Below are positions 35,115 to 49,850 of a DNA stretch of 64,000 bases, in pieces; position 1 is the first letter of the stretch; each line of letters begins with the position of its first letter. A program made the translations under genes and the position numbers. The notes beneath the pieces are model-generated. The model searched no databases. It was not told the origin of the DNA and saw nothing but the letters and a program-made list of their open reading frames with translations. This stretch comes from Phocaeicola plebeius (GTDB lineage: Bacteria; Bacteroidota; Bacteroidia; Bacteroidales; Bacteroidaceae), in assembly GCF_003437535.1 (NCBI RefSeq), contig NZ_QSQT01000001.1, positions 186,001 to 250,000 of the forward strand. Direction: 5' to 3'.

Positions 35115-35122
35115 TATTTTTG
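35115..35122 (+). promoter_or_regulatory. Candidate -7 box for the second PUL transcript
   Basis: TATTTTTG fits TAnnTTTG. It lies 39 bases before a 35-codon ORF and 172 bases before the GH20 gene, leaving a leader of roughly 160 bases. No clear -33 TTTG was found. Confidence 0.45.
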
Positions 35123-35153
35123 TATTCGAAACTAAAATCCTTAAATAAATAGT

Positions 35154-35261
35154 ATGAGAAAAATCGCTGGTTTTGTTTGTTCATGGTTTAGCGTTTCTTT
35201 AGTCAAATATTTTAGTATGAGTGTCGTTGATTTCTGCAGAAACGGTTATTTCTTAAGATAA
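35154..35261 (+). CDS. Candidate 35-residue leader ORF before the GH20 gene
   Basis: The frame starts MRKIAGFVCSWFSVSLVKYF and runs 35 codons, ending 25 bases before the GH20 start. It is basic at the start and hydrophobic in the middle. Its position between a likely promoter and the enzyme genes suggests a leader peptide or a conserved small protein, but chance cannot be excluded. No family is recognised. Confidence 0.35.
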   Translation: MRKIAGFVCSWFSVSLVKYFSMSVVDFCRNGYFLR

Positions 35262-35286
35262 ATATGTAAACTTTAAATTTGATACA

Positions 35287-40879
<5,593 letters not shown>

Positions 40880-40900
40880 CCAAATAACCTAAATATACTT

Positions 40901-42469
40901 ATGAATAAATTTTACCCCGTTGCCGGTATGGTTGCTTTATCGGCCGTAACTACAGCCTGTCAGCAGGCTGATAAGCAAGAGAAGAAGCAATACAACATTG
41001 TGTATATCATGACCGATGACCATACGGCACAGATGATGAGCTGTTATGATACGCGCTATATGGAAACTCCCAATTTGGACCGCATTGCCAATGAGGGAGT
41101 GCGCTTCACGAACAGTTTTGTGGCAAACTCGTTGAGTGGTCCCAGCCGTGCCTGTATGATTACAGGCAAGCATTCTTGTGGCAACAAGTTCTATGATAAT
41201 ACTACTTGTGTGTTCGACAGTGCACAGCAAACTTTCCCGAAACTGTTGCAGAAAGCCGGTTATCAGACGGCGATTATCGGAAAGTGGCACCTGGAAAGTC
41301 TGCCTTCAGGGTTTGATTACTGGCAGATTGTGCCGGGACAGGGGGATTACTATAATCCGAATTTCATTACGCAACAGAATGATACCATTCAGAAGCACGG
41401 TTACATAACCAACATCATTACCGATGATGCCATCGACTGGATGGAACACAAGCGTGATGACAAGAAGCCGTTCTGCTTGTTCATTCACCACAAGGCTATC
41501 CATCGCAACTGGATGGCAGATACTTGTAATCTGGCCTTGTATGAAGACAAGACCTTCCCTTTGCCGGATAACTTCTTTGATGACTATGAGGGACGTGAAG
41601 CGGCTGCCGCTCAGGAAATGAGCATCGTGAAGGACATGGATATGATTTATGACCTGAAGATGCTTCGCCCGGACAAAAACTCTCGTTTGAAGACATTGTA
41701 TGAAAGTTTCCTCGGCCGAATGGATAGTGCTCAGCGTGCAGCATGGGAGAAGTTCTATGGTCCTATTATCGAAGATTTCTACAAGAAAAATCCTCAAGGA
41801 AAGGATTTGGCCAACTGGAAGTTCCAGCGTTACATGCGCGACTATATGAAGACGGTGAAATCGTTGGATGATAATGTGGGTCGCGTATTGGACTATCTGA
41901 AGGAAAAAGGATTACTGGAGAATACGCTGGTAGTGTATACTTCCGACCAGGGATTCTATATGGGAGAACATGGTTGGTTCGACAAGCGTTTCATGTATGA
42001 AGAATCCATGCGTACTCCGCTGATTATGCGTTTGCCGGCTGGATTCACTCGTCGGGGAGACATTACTGAAATGGTACAGAACATTGACTATGGACCTACT
42101 TTTCTGGATTTGGCAGGAGTAGAAATTCCGTCTGATATGCACGGAGTATCTTTGTTGCCGTTGCTGAAAGGTGAACACCCGAAAGACTGGCGCAAGGCTT
42201 TGTACTATCATTTCTATGAATACCCGGCAGAGCACATGGTGAAACGCCATTATGGAGTGCGTACAGACCGTTACAAATTGATTCATTTCTATAATGACAT
42301 TGATACATGGGAATTGTACGACTTGCAGGCAGACCCGCACGAAATGCACAATCTGTACGGACAGAAGGAGTATGAGGCAGTGGTTGACGAGTTGAAGGCA
42401 GAAATGCTGAAACTGCAGGAACAATATGATGATCCCGTGCGTTTCTCGCCGGAACGGGATAAGGAATAA
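40901..42469 (+). CDS. S1-family sulfatase (serine-type), lipoprotein
   Basis: The 522-residue protein has a likely lipobox (VTTAC, Cys 20). The sulfatase signature is S79-G-P-S-R83 (NSLSGPSRACMITGK); the serine must be turned into formylglycine by an anaerobic sulfatase-maturing enzyme, which is not encoded in the window. Other sites include D39-D40 (IMTDDHTAQ), GKWHLES and the DQGFYMGEHGWFDK metal-site block. It probably removes sulfate from host glycans, for example 6-sulfated GlcNAc or galactose; the exact position is unknown. It follows the beta-galactosidase by 21 bases and ends the PUL. Confidence 0.93.
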   Translation: MNKFYPVAGMVALSAVTTACQQADKQEKKQYNIVYIMTDDHTAQMMSCYDTRYMETPNLDRIANEGVRFTNSFVANSLSGPSRACMITGKHSCGNKFYDNTTCVFDSAQQTFPKLLQKAGYQTAIIGKWHLESLPSGFDYWQIVPGQGDYYNPNFITQQNDTIQKHGYITNIITDDAIDWMEHKRDDKKPFCLFIHHKAIHRNWMADTCNLALYEDKTFPLPDNFFDDYEGREAAAAQEMSIVKDMDMIYDLKMLRPDKNSRLKTLYESFLGRMDSAQRAAWEKFYGPIIEDFYKKNPQGKDLANWKFQRYMRDYMKTVKSLDDNVGRVLDYLKEKGLLENTLVVYTSDQGFYMGEHGWFDKRFMYEESMRTPLIMRLPAGFTRRGDITEMVQNIDYGPTFLDLAGVEIPSDMHGVSLLPLLKGEHPKDWRKALYYHFYEYPAEHMVKRHYGVRTDRYKLIHFYNDIDTWELYDLQADPHEMHNLYGQKEYEAVVDELKAEMLKLQEQYDDPVRFSPERDKE

Positions 42470-42494
42470 TCCGTAAGAAGATAGTTATAAATGG

Positions 42495-42537
42495 AAAATG
42501 TCCGGATGGCTTTAGTGAGCAGTCCGGACATTTTTTT
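42495..42537. terminator. Terminator closing the PUL
   Basis: AAAATGTCCGGA pairs perfectly with TCCGGACATTTT, with a 16-base loop and a run of seven T. The adjoining mnmA gene is convergent, so it can act in both directions (A run on the left arm). Confidence 0.9.
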
Positions 42538-42545
42538 GTGGTATG

Positions 42546-43673
42546 CTATAGGAATTTAGCTTCATTCTCAGCAGCTATTTTCTTAATTGCCTGTTGCGAG
42601 GCGATGAAACCGCCTCCGAGTACACGGTTCCCTTCGTAGAACACTGCCGACTGGCCGGGAGTGATAGCGGAAGCCTCTTGCTCAAACCGGATTAATAGTT
42701 GCCCGTTGTCCAGCAGAATTACACGGCAGGGAATTGAGCGGCTGCGGTAGCGGATACGTACCGAAAGCTCCTTGCAGTTGAGTAACTCCTCCAGGCTGGT
42801 CACGTTATAGTCTTCCACTAACATGTAGTAAGTTTTGAGCTGGTCGGCATCCCCTAACATGACCGTATTCTTGGCCGGATTGATTTTCAGCACATACGCC
42901 GGTTTGCCCAAAGCAATCTCCAGACCTTTTCGCTGACCGATGGTGTAGTAGGCAAATCCCTTGTGCTGTCCCAGTTTCAGGCCTTTGCTGTCCACAAACC
43001 ATCCCGGACCAATTCTCTCATCAATGTCGGGGCAATGCTCTTTCAGGAATTCCCGGTAATCTTTTTCGATGAAGCAGATTTCCATGCTTTCTCCTCCTCG
43101 TGCTTTGGCTTCAAAACCTTTGGATGCCAAATAATCGCGCACGCTGGCTTTGGTCATTCCTCCCAGAGGAAACATCATGCGTTTCAGAATTTCTTGCGGA
43201 AGTTTCCACAAGAAGTAGGACTGGTCCTTCAGCGGGTCGTCTCCGGTCAGGATGTAACGATAACCGTTGAGGTCTTTCAGTTGGCAGTAATGCCCCGTAG
43301 CAATCCAGGCACAGTTGCATTTGTCTGCCCATTCACACAGAATCCGTTCCTTAAATAAAGGATTGCACATGACACAGGGGTTGGGAGTGCGTCCGCGCAT
43401 GTATTCGTCAATGAAATACTGCACGATGACCTGCCGGAACTCCGTACGGACATCGGCCACGTGGTGCTCGATGCCTAAACGTGCTGCCAGCTCCTGAGCT
43501 TCTATGACTTCATTGGGCTGATCATTCCCGGGAGTGAAATGAGAGGCCACGTCCCAGGTACGCATCGTGACACCTACTACCTCATACCCTTGTTCCTGAA
43601 GCATGATGCAGGCAGCCGAACTGTCTATCCCGCCACTCATGCCAACCAGTACCCGTTTTTCTCTTTCTTTCAT
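42546..43673 (-). CDS. mnmA: tRNA-specific 2-thiouridylase MnmA
   Basis: The ATG at 43673 gives 375 residues; a longer frame would run into the neighbouring gene's leader. The enzyme puts sulfur on U34 of tRNAs for Lys, Glu and Gln. Visible features are the P-loop SGGIDSS (residues 13-19), the catalytic Cys pair C100 (NPCVMC) and C200 (SMEICF), and the C-terminal RNA-binding barrel. Length is normal. It is followed in the opposite direction by the end of the PUL, and preceded on the same strand by the flavodoxin/ferredoxin gene. Confidence 0.96.
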   Translation of the reverse strand: MKEREKRVLVGMSGGIDSSAACIMLQEQGYEVVGVTMRTWDVASHFTPGNDQPNEVIEAQELAARLGIEHHVADVRTEFRQVIVQYFIDEYMRGRTPNPCVMCNPLFKERILCEWADKCNCAWIATGHYCQLKDLNGYRYILTGDDPLKDQSYFLWKLPQEILKRMMFPLGGMTKASVRDYLASKGFEAKARGGESMEICFIEKDYREFLKEHCPDIDERIGPGWFVDSKGLKLGQHKGFAYYTIGQRKGLEIALGKPAYVLKINPAKNTVMLGDADQLKTYYMLVEDYNVTSLEELLNCKELSVRIRYRSRSIPCRVILLDNGQLLIRFEQEASAITPGQSAVFYEGNRVLGGGFIASQQAIKKIAAENEAKFL

Positions 43674-43689
43674 GTAAACAAGTTTTGTG

Positions 43690-44496
43690 TTAGAAGAATA
43701 ATTCCGGCTGACGGCGGGCACTGAACTTCTCGTGAAGGATGGCAGCAAACGGGGTATTGAACTCGCGGGCTTCGTTTGGACAGCATTTCACGCAGGCACA
43801 GCATTTGATACACTTGTGAATATCTGTTTCAATGGAGCTCTGGTCTTCACTGAAATGGATGGCATGTGTAGGGCAGACTTCAATACATTCTCCACAAGCA
43901 AAACAACCGTCTGTGCAAGTCGGGCAGGCGGGGGCACCGGGTGTCAATTGTTTGTAGGGGAAATTTCCTTTTACCGTTAATTCTGTGATGGGGGTTCCGG
44001 TAGCTTGCAGTTTTTCCCATTTTTCCAGACTGCTTTTTCCAAACTCACGGGCCTGTTGCAAATCATCTGCATCCGGACGTCCGGCAGCAATGGGAAGTTC
44101 CGGTGTACTAAAACTATGTTCCCCGATGAATGCACCTGCAGTGAGAGGTACAAAACCGAGTTGGACAGCGGTGTCACGGAGCTCCAGTAAGGCATCCTCG
44201 TAATCACGGTTGCCATATACCACGACAAGGATGGCGGGTGAGCCGTTGCCTTTGAGTCGTTGCAGGCGCTGGAGTGCCGTGGCGGCTACACGGCCACCGT
44301 ATACCGGAACGGCGATGACGCACAGTTCTCCGTTCATTTCAATAGGGGAGGTTTGTTCATCCAGCGTCAGGTCTGTTTCCATTCTTCTTCCCATGCCGAT
44401 GCCTTCTCCGATAGCTCGTGCAATCTTGGCCGAGGTCTGTGTGGGTGAGAAGAATATCAGGTGGGTACCATTGAGTTGGGTTGTTGCTGATGTCAT
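43690..44496 (-). CDS. EFR1-type flavodoxin-ferredoxin fusion protein
   Basis: The 268-residue protein has an N-terminal flavodoxin-like domain ([20 protein letters not shown], about 13-32, an FMN-type loop). The C-terminus has two [4Fe-4S] sites: [12 protein letters not shown] and [12 protein letters not shown]. An extra CPTC precedes them. This is the layout of EFR1-family ferredoxins, which move electrons in anaerobes; the partner is unknown. It sits 17 bases upstream of mnmA on the same strand and could be co-transcribed with it. Confidence 0.88.
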   Translation of the reverse strand: MTSATTQLNGTHLIFFSPTQTSAKIARAIGEGIGMGRRMETDLTLDEQTSPIEMNGELCVIAVPVYGGRVAATALQRLQRLKGNGSPAILVVVYGNRDYEDALLELRDTAVQLGFVPLTAGAFIGEHSFSTPELPIAAGRPDADDLQQAREFGKSSLEKWEKLQATGTPITELTVKGNFPYKQLTPGAPACPTCTDGCFACGECIEVCPTHAIHFSEDQSSIETDIHKCIKCCACVKCCPNEAREFNTPFAAILHEKFSARRQPELFF

Positions 44497-44525
44497 AAGC
44501 TTATTCTAATAGGTTTTGTAGTAGA

Positions 44526-44533
44526 CAAAAATA
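44526..44533 (-). promoter_or_regulatory. Candidate -7 box for the EFR1 and mnmA genes
   Basis: On the minus strand TATTTTTG matches TAnnTTTG, 30 bases before the start of the EFR1-type gene. No clear -33 TTTG partner was found. It lies back to back with the ruvB promoter. Confidence 0.45.
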
Positions 44534-44585
44534 CAATATATAAACGAAAATCGGGATTCTTCATCGGGGATTCTTCTTTTATTCG

Positions 44586-44593
44586 TACTTTTG
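44586..44593 (+). promoter_or_regulatory. Candidate -7 box of the ruvB promoter
   Basis: TACTTTTG fits TAnnTTTG and lies 23 bases before the ruvB ATG. No convincing -33 element is seen. Confidence 0.5.
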
Positions 44594-44615
44594 TGGTCAT
44601 ACTTTTAAAGAATTT

Positions 44616-45641
44616 ATGGAAGAACAATTTGACATACGCGATTATAAACCAACCGGAAAAGAGCGTGATTTTGAGAACGCTCTTCGTCCGCTTCAGTTCG
44701 AAGATTTCAGCGGACAGGACAAGGTGGTGGATAACCTGCGCATCTTTGTAAAAGCGGCGAGACTTCGTGCAGAAGCGCTTGACCATGTTTTGTTGCATGG
44801 CCCTCCCGGATTAGGAAAGACCACACTGAGCAACATTATTGCCAATGAATTAGGAGTGGGATTTAAAGTGACTTCAGGACCGGTGCTCGACAAACCTGGT
44901 GATTTGGCCGGAGTACTGACCAGCCTGGAGCCGAACGATGTGCTGTTTATTGATGAGATTCACCGTCTGAGTCCGGTAGTGGAAGAATACCTCTATTCTG
45001 CCATGGAAGACTATCGCATCGACATCATGATTGACAAGGGACCTTCAGCCCGCAGCATACAGATTGACCTGAATCCGTTTACGTTGGTGGGAGCTACCAC
45101 ACGCAGTGGTTTGCTTACAGCCCCGCTTCGTGCCCGCTTCGGCATCAACCTGCACCTGGAGTATTATGATGATTCAGTACTTTCACGCATCATCCTGCGC
45201 TCCGCACGCATCTTGGATGTGCCGTGTGATGCAGATGCGGCAGGAGAGATAGCTTCCCGTAGCCGTGGTACCCCCCGTATAGCCAATGCCTTGTTGCGAC
45301 GTGTGCGTGACTTTGCACAGGTGAAAGGTTCAGGAAGAATTGATTTGGAGATTGCCCGTTTTGCACTGGAGGCTCTGAACATCGACCAGTATGGTCTGGA
45401 TGAGATAGACAACAAGATTCTGTGCACGATTATAGACAAGTTCAAGGGAGGTCCTGTGGGACTGACCACCATTGCTACAGCTTTGGGTGAAGACCCGGGT
45501 ACGCTGGAAGAAGTGTACGAACCCTTCCTGATAAAAGAAGGCTTCCTGAAGCGTACCCCCAGAGGACGAGAGGTGACAGAGCTGGCATATAAACATTTAG
45601 GAAAAAGTAAATACAATAGCGAAAGAACGCTGTTTGATTGA
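44616..45641 (+). CDS. ruvB: Holliday junction branch-migration ATPase RuvB
   Basis: The 341-residue protein has the RuvB Walker [10 protein letters not shown] (residues 62-70), Walker B IDEIH (112-116), sensor-1 GATTRSG near 162-168 and the C-terminal winged helix ending in the arginine-rich [13 protein letters not shown]. It drives branch migration with RuvA in recombinational repair. It is followed 9 bases later by a flippase gene, which suggests an operon. No ruvA or ruvC is nearby. Confidence 0.97.
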   Translation: MEEQFDIRDYKPTGKERDFENALRPLQFEDFSGQDKVVDNLRIFVKAARLRAEALDHVLLHGPPGLGKTTLSNIIANELGVGFKVTSGPVLDKPGDLAGVLTSLEPNDVLFIDEIHRLSPVVEEYLYSAMEDYRIDIMIDKGPSARSIQIDLNPFTLVGATTRSGLLTAPLRARFGINLHLEYYDDSVLSRIILRSARILDVPCDADAAGEIASRSRGTPRIANALLRRVRDFAQVKGSGRIDLEIARFALEALNIDQYGLDEIDNKILCTIIDKFKGGPVGLTTIATALGEDPGTLEEVYEPFLIKEGFLKRTPRGREVTELAYKHLGKSKYNSERTLFD

Positions 45642-45649
45642 TAAACATT

Positions 45650-47140
45650 ATGGCCGGAATAAAATCTTTGGCAAAGGATACTGCCATTTATGGACTGAGC
45701 AGTATCGTAGGACGTTTTTTGAATTATTTGTTGGTTCCTCTCTATACGGCAGTACTTCCTGCTGCTTCCGGAGGATATGGAGTCGTGTCGAATGTATATG
45801 CCTATACGGCACTGATTCTGGTGTTGCTGACCTTTGGTATGGAAACGGGATTTTTCCGTTTTGCCAATAAGTCGGACGAGGATGCGCAGAAGGTATATGC
45901 CAATTCCCTGCTGTTTGTGGGAGGACTCTCGCTGCTGTTTGTGGTGCTGTGCATGGTCTTTTTGCATCCGCTCTCAGCCTTGTTGGAGTATCCGGACCAT
46001 CCCGACTATATTGCCATGATGGTGTGTGTGGTGGCCCTCGATTCCTTCCAGTGTATACCTTTCGCCTACCTGCGTTATAAGAAGCGGCCTGTCAAGTTTG
46101 CGGCCATCAAGTTGCTGAACATCATAGGAAACATTCTGCTGAATCTTTTCTTCCTGCTGGTATGTCCGTGGCTCGATGTCCATGCGCACGAAACCGTCAG
46201 CTGGTTCTATAACCCCGATTATCTGGTGGGATATATTTTCGTGTCCAACCTGATTATGTCGGCCTTGCAGATATTCTTCTTCATACCCGAGCTGCGCGGT
46301 GTGTCCTACCGTATGGACAAGGTACTGATGAAGCGCATGATTAACTACTCTTTCCCGATTCTGATATTCGGGCTGGTCGGTATCCTCAATCAGACGGTCG
46401 ATAAGATGATTTATCCCTATCTGTTTGATGACCGTTCGGAGGGACTGGTACAGCTGGGTATTTACAGCGCCACCAGTAAGGTTGCATTGGTTATGGCCAT
46501 GTTTACCCAGGCTTTCCGTTATGCCTACGAGCCCTTTGTTTTCGGTAAGAATAAAGATGCTGACAGCAAGAAGATGTATTCTTCTGCCATGAAGTACTTC
46601 TTTATCTTTTCTCTTTTGGCATTTCTGGCCGTGATGGGTTACATGGACATCCTGAAGTACATGGTAGCCTCCGACTATTGGGAAGGGCTGAGCGTAGTAG
46701 CCATCGTGATGCTGGCCGAGATAATCAAAGGTATCTATTTCAACCTTTCTTTCTGGTATAAGCTGACGGATGAAACCTATTGGGGAGCTTATTTCTCTCT
46801 TATCGGGTGTGCCGTGATTTTAGGCCTGAACATCTGGTTGGTACCTACTTATGGTTATGTAGCTTCGGCCTGGGCATCTGTAGCCGGATATGGCGTGATT
46901 ACTCTGTTATCCTATTTCATCGGGCAGAAAAAATACCCTGTGGCTTATCCGCTGAAGCGGATGACCACCTACCTGATTTTGGCCTTGGTGCTTTATGTCT
47001 TGTCGCAACAAACACCTATCGCCAACCTTTGGTTACGTTTAAGCTACCGCACCTTATTAATATTGGTTTTTGTGGCATTTATTATCAAAAAAGATTTACC
47101 TTTAAGGAGTCTTCCATTTGTCAACCATTTCTTTAAATAA
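45650..47140 (+). CDS. Oligosaccharide flippase family membrane protein
   Basis: From the ATG at 45650 (MAGIKSLAKDTAIYGLSSIV) the protein has 496 residues; a TTG 12 bases earlier is less likely. It has about 12-14 hydrophobic segments and the MOP-superfamily opening. It resembles the polysaccharide exporters often placed after ruvB in Bacteroides. It should move a lipid-linked sugar or other isoprenoid-linked substrate across the inner membrane. It follows ruvB by 9 bases and is not closely similar to the flippase at 21008. Confidence 0.88.
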   Translation: MAGIKSLAKDTAIYGLSSIVGRFLNYLLVPLYTAVLPAASGGYGVVSNVYAYTALILVLLTFGMETGFFRFANKSDEDAQKVYANSLLFVGGLSLLFVVLCMVFLHPLSALLEYPDHPDYIAMMVCVVALDSFQCIPFAYLRYKKRPVKFAAIKLLNIIGNILLNLFFLLVCPWLDVHAHETVSWFYNPDYLVGYIFVSNLIMSALQIFFFIPELRGVSYRMDKVLMKRMINYSFPILIFGLVGILNQTVDKMIYPYLFDDRSEGLVQLGIYSATSKVALVMAMFTQAFRYAYEPFVFGKNKDADSKKMYSSAMKYFFIFSLLAFLAVMGYMDILKYMVASDYWEGLSVVAIVMLAEIIKGIYFNLSFWYKLTDETYWGAYFSLIGCAVILGLNIWLVPTYGYVASAWASVAGYGVITLLSYFIGQKKYPVAYPLKRMTTYLILALVLYVLSQQTPIANLWLRLSYRTLLILVFVAFIIKKDLPLRSLPFVNHFFK

Positions 47141-47193
47141 GAAATGTGGGGTGGGGCATATAGGCTGAATTGTAATTTATAAATCGGATAAGT

Positions 47194-48552
47194 ATGGAAC
47201 TAGGGAACAAGAGGAAATTCCTCCTTCGTAAATTCTTCAATGAGTATCTGGACTTGAACCGGAGCAAGGAAGATGAGCAGCTGACGGTAGATGCCATCCG
47301 CAGTGGAGTAGAGTTTAAAGGAACCAACCTTTGGGTCTTGATTTTTGCTACCTTTATTGCTTCATTGGGGTTGAATGTTAATTCTACGGCGGTAATTATC
47401 GGTGCCATGTTGATTTCTCCTTTGATGGGACCTATCATGGGAGTGGGCCTTTCTATCGGACTGAACGATTTCGAGCTGATGAAACGCTCACTGAAAAGTT
47501 ACCTGGTAGCCACGCTGTTCAGTGTGACGACCGCCACAATTTATTTTTCTTTTACTCCGCTGGATGAAGTTCAGTCGGAATTGCTGGCACGTACCTCGCC
47601 TACCATATACGATGTGTTCATAGCCTTAGTGGGTGGTCTGGCCGGTATTGTGGCATTGGCCACGAAGGAAAAGGGAAATGTAATACCTGGTGTAGCCATT
47701 GCTACAGCCTTGATGCCTCCGTTGTGTACGGCCGGTTTCGGCATTGCCACGGGTAATCTGTTGTATTTCTTAGGTGCCTTCTATTTGTATTTTATCAACT
47801 CCGTTTTCATCAGCCTAGCTACTTACATCGGGGTGCGGGTGATGCACTTCCAGCGCAAGCAGTTTGTGGATAAAGCTCGTGAAAAGCTGGTAAAACGTTA
47901 TATCATCTGGATAACCATCGGTACGATGTGTCCGGCAGTCTACCTTACTTATAATATTGTGCGGGAAACCTTTTACCAGTCTGCGGCAAACCATTTCATT
48001 GCAGAAGAATTGCAGTTCCCTGACTCTCAGATTTTAAGTCGAGAAATCTCCTATGACAAGCGTGAAATAAAGGTCGTGTTTGTGGGAAAGGAAGTCTCAA
48101 AAGACCAGATTGCAGCCGCCCAGCATCGCCTGGCAGATTATAATCTTTCGAAAACCAATCTGGTAGTATTCCAAGGAATGGGAGACGGCAGTGCGGTAGA
48201 CATCAGCAACATCAAGTCGATGGTAATGGAAGATTTCTATCGGAACAGCGAAAAACGCTTGAAGGAGCAGGATGAGGAAATCAATACTCTGCGTAAGCAG
48301 TTGGCTGACTTTTCCGGTTCAGACTGGATGGGTAAGCAGTTAGGGCAGGAATTAAAAGTCTTGTTCCCCGAAATCAAAACTCTTTCCGTTTCAAAGAGTC
48401 TTCGTCTGTCGGTTGACAGTTCCCGGATAGACACCTTGACATACGCCATTATTGATTGTCAGCGGGTGCCTGATTCAAAGAGCCGTGACAAAATCGTGAA
48501 ATGGCTGAAAGCAAAGACGGGAGATGCTCATTTACAGCTGATTGTGGAATAG
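47194..48552 (+). CDS. DUF389 membrane protein
   Basis: The 452-residue protein starts with a basic tail, then six or so transmembrane segments (about 45-255) containing STAVIIGAMLISPLMGPIMG, the DUF389 hallmark, and IPGVAIATALMPPLCTAGFG. The C-terminal 190 residues are soluble, with a helix-rich segment (EKRLKEQDEEINTLRKQLAD). The family's function is unknown, although transport has been suggested. It stands alone on the plus strand, ending at a 22-bp repeat array. Confidence 0.87.
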   Translation: MELGNKRKFLLRKFFNEYLDLNRSKEDEQLTVDAIRSGVEFKGTNLWVLIFATFIASLGLNVNSTAVIIGAMLISPLMGPIMGVGLSIGLNDFELMKRSLKSYLVATLFSVTTATIYFSFTPLDEVQSELLARTSPTIYDVFIALVGGLAGIVALATKEKGNVIPGVAIATALMPPLCTAGFGIATGNLLYFLGAFYLYFINSVFISLATYIGVRVMHFQRKQFVDKAREKLVKRYIIWITIGTMCPAVYLTYNIVRETFYQSAANHFIAEELQFPDSQILSREISYDKREIKVVFVGKEVSKDQIAAAQHRLADYNLSKTNLVVFQGMGDGSAVDISNIKSMVMEDFYRNSEKRLKEQDEEINTLRKQLADFSGSDWMGKQLGQELKVLFPEIKTLSVSKSLRLSVDSSRIDTLTYAIIDCQRVPDSKSRDKIVKWLKAKTGDAHLQLIVE

Positions 48553-48582
48553 TCCGCAAGCCGGATTTTATTGCATAAAAAA

Positions 48583-48692
48583 ACGTCTTTACGTTTAGTT
48601 TAAAACACAAGTACGTTTTAGATTAAACGCAAAGACGTTTCGATTCAAACGCAAGTACGTTTTAGTTCAAATGCACTTGCGTTTTTTTGTCT
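48583..48692. repeat. Tandem array of five 22-bp units forming a two-way terminator
   Basis: Units of exactly 22 bases start at 48583, 48605, 48627, 48649 and 48671. Most have the frame ACGCAA..ACGTTTTAG.TTCAA. Some units complement each other: unit 1 pairs with unit 3 (14 of 15 bases, AAACGTCTTTACGTT) and unit 4 with unit 5 (AACGCAAGT/ACTTGCGTT). A-rich and T-rich ends flank the array. It lies between the convergent DUF389 and NigD-like genes, so it probably terminates both. It has no spacers and is not CRISPR. Confidence 0.85.
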
Positions 48693-48704
48693 TCAAAAAT
48701 TAGC

Positions 48705-49463
48705 TTACTTCACCTTCTTTGTACAGCGGATGGCAGTCACTTCCTGAGCCTGTGGGTTGGTTGCTTTTCGCGTGCAGTAATCAAATTCTGCCGATTTCTC
48801 TCCGCTGAAAGAATTCCATTTCAGTTTCAGTTTGACAGTCTCTCCTTGCGTATCGGTCAGTTCATCCAGTTTGAAAGCAACCAGTGCATCTCCCATTTTG
48901 CCCTCTGTATCGCCAAAAGCATTGTGGCGGAATTCTACTTCATAAGAATTGTCCGGGTTCTTTGTACTGATCAGGTTGACAAAATGCGGTTGTCCGTTGC
49001 CCCAACGAGTCGCAAACCGAAGTGTCAGGTACCCGTCCTCTGCAATGGTTACCCAGTCATTCAGTATTTCTACCGGGTCGTTTCCATACGTACGATTGTT
49101 TTCCTCCTCTCCCAAATTAGGAGCCATTGGTTTGGTTAGTATACTGTCTATCCAGTTGATGAATACAGCTTTGTCATATTCCTGAGGAGCTTCGTCGGCC
49201 AATTCAATATTGGCCAGTGCTCTTACTTCCTTCTCACCAAAAGGAGAGCTTGCCATGTTTACCGGACGCAAGGTTGTGCTGTCATCCAGTTGCAAGTATG
49301 GTGTATTGTCTGCACTCTGTTTTACAGTGACAAGTGCATTGGCGTAATAGTGTGAAAGAGAAAGGTTGTTATCGTCATCGTCCAGACACGATTGACCCCC
49401 CATAGATAAACACAGAGCTGTCAGGATGAAGAATCCTTTGCGAATGAATGATTGAGTTTTCAT
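48705..49463 (-). CDS. NigD-like lipoprotein
   Basis: The 252-residue protein has a signal segment ending in the lipobox GQSC, followed by an acidic stretch (LDDDDNN). The two-part beta-rich pattern, LVTVKQSADNTPYLQLDDST and LANIELADEAPQEYDKAVFI, is typical of NigD-like proteins of Bacteroidetes, associated with bacteriocin immunity in the original nig locus. Its function here is unknown. It is a stand-alone gene between the repeat array and a tRNA. No promoter of the usual type is obvious. Confidence 0.8.
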   Translation of the reverse strand: MKTQSFIRKGFFILTALCLSMGGQSCLDDDDNNLSLSHYYANALVTVKQSADNTPYLQLDDSTTLRPVNMASSPFGEKEVRALANIELADEAPQEYDKAVFINWIDSILTKPMAPNLGEEENNRTYGNDPVEILNDWVTIAEDGYLTLRFATRWGNGQPHFVNLISTKNPDNSYEVEFRHNAFGDTEGKMGDALVAFKLDELTDTQGETVKLKLKWNSFSGEKSAEFDYCTRKATNPQAQEVTAIRCTKKVK

Positions 49464-49577
49464 AATACATTATTTTTTAAGTTTACTCTCTTCTTGTCGT
49501 TTTGTACATAAAATGCTTGAAGTGGGTAATTCCTGCATGTAAAATGGTTAAATGGTGTTTTATTTTCGCAAAGGCAC

Positions 49578-49613
49578 AAAAAAAGCAGTTACGAAATTCG
49601 TAACTGCTTTTTT
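49578..49613. terminator. Terminator after the tRNA gene
   Basis: A perfect 11-base stem, GCAGTTACGAA and TTCGTAACTGC, closes on a single base and is flanked by an A run and a T run, so it works in both directions. It starts right after the tRNA 3' end on the minus strand. Confidence 0.92.
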
Positions 49614-49614
49614 G

Positions 49615-49688
49615 TGGACCAGCCAGGGCTTGAACCTGGGACCTCCAGATTATGAGTCTGTTGCTCTAACCAACTGAGCTACAAGTCC
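49615..49688 (-). tRNA. tRNA with CAT anticodon (Met, possibly Ile2)
   Basis: The minus-strand sequence folds as a tRNA: acceptor GGACTTG, D arm TAGCTCAGTTGGTTAGAGCA, anticodon loop CTCATAA, T arm CCAGGTTCAAGCCCTGG and 3' CTGGTCCA. The anticodon is CAT, so it is elongator Met or the lysidine-modified Ile2 type; sequence alone does not settle this. It is not initiator-like. CCA is not encoded. The acceptor stem has one U-U mismatch (position 6 with 67). Confidence 0.93.
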
Positions 49689-49722
49689 GACATTTCAGAA
49701 GAATTTGTTTGGAAATGCGTTG

Positions 49723-49753
49723 CAAAAGTAATGGTTTGAGTTGAAATCTGCAA
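49723..49753 (-). promoter_or_regulatory. Promoter of the tRNA gene
   Basis: On the minus strand TACTTTTG (49723-49730) is preceded by TTG at 49751-49753, 20 bases away. Together these match the Bacteroides -7 and -33 elements at the usual spacing, 34 bases before the tRNA. Confidence 0.7.
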
Positions 49754-49814
49754 TATTTGGTTAGAAAAAAATGATAAAAAAAACTAATGGAACAGATGCT
49801 TGCAATATATGTTG

Positions 49815-49822
49815 TATTTTTG
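49815..49822 (+). promoter_or_regulatory. Candidate -7 box of the calcium ATPase gene
   Basis: TATTTTTG fits TAnnTTTG and lies 28 bases before the ATG. No good -33 element is seen. Confidence 0.45.
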
Positions 49823-49850
49823 CCGATATTAATAATTAATTATCAGACGT

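Noticed and set aside
45638-45649. TTG start for the second flippase
   Set aside because: The ATG at 45650 is a better start, 9 bases after the ruvB stop.
48583-48692. CRISPR or coding repeat
   Set aside because: There are no spacers and no open frame with coding character; placement between convergent genes fits a terminator.
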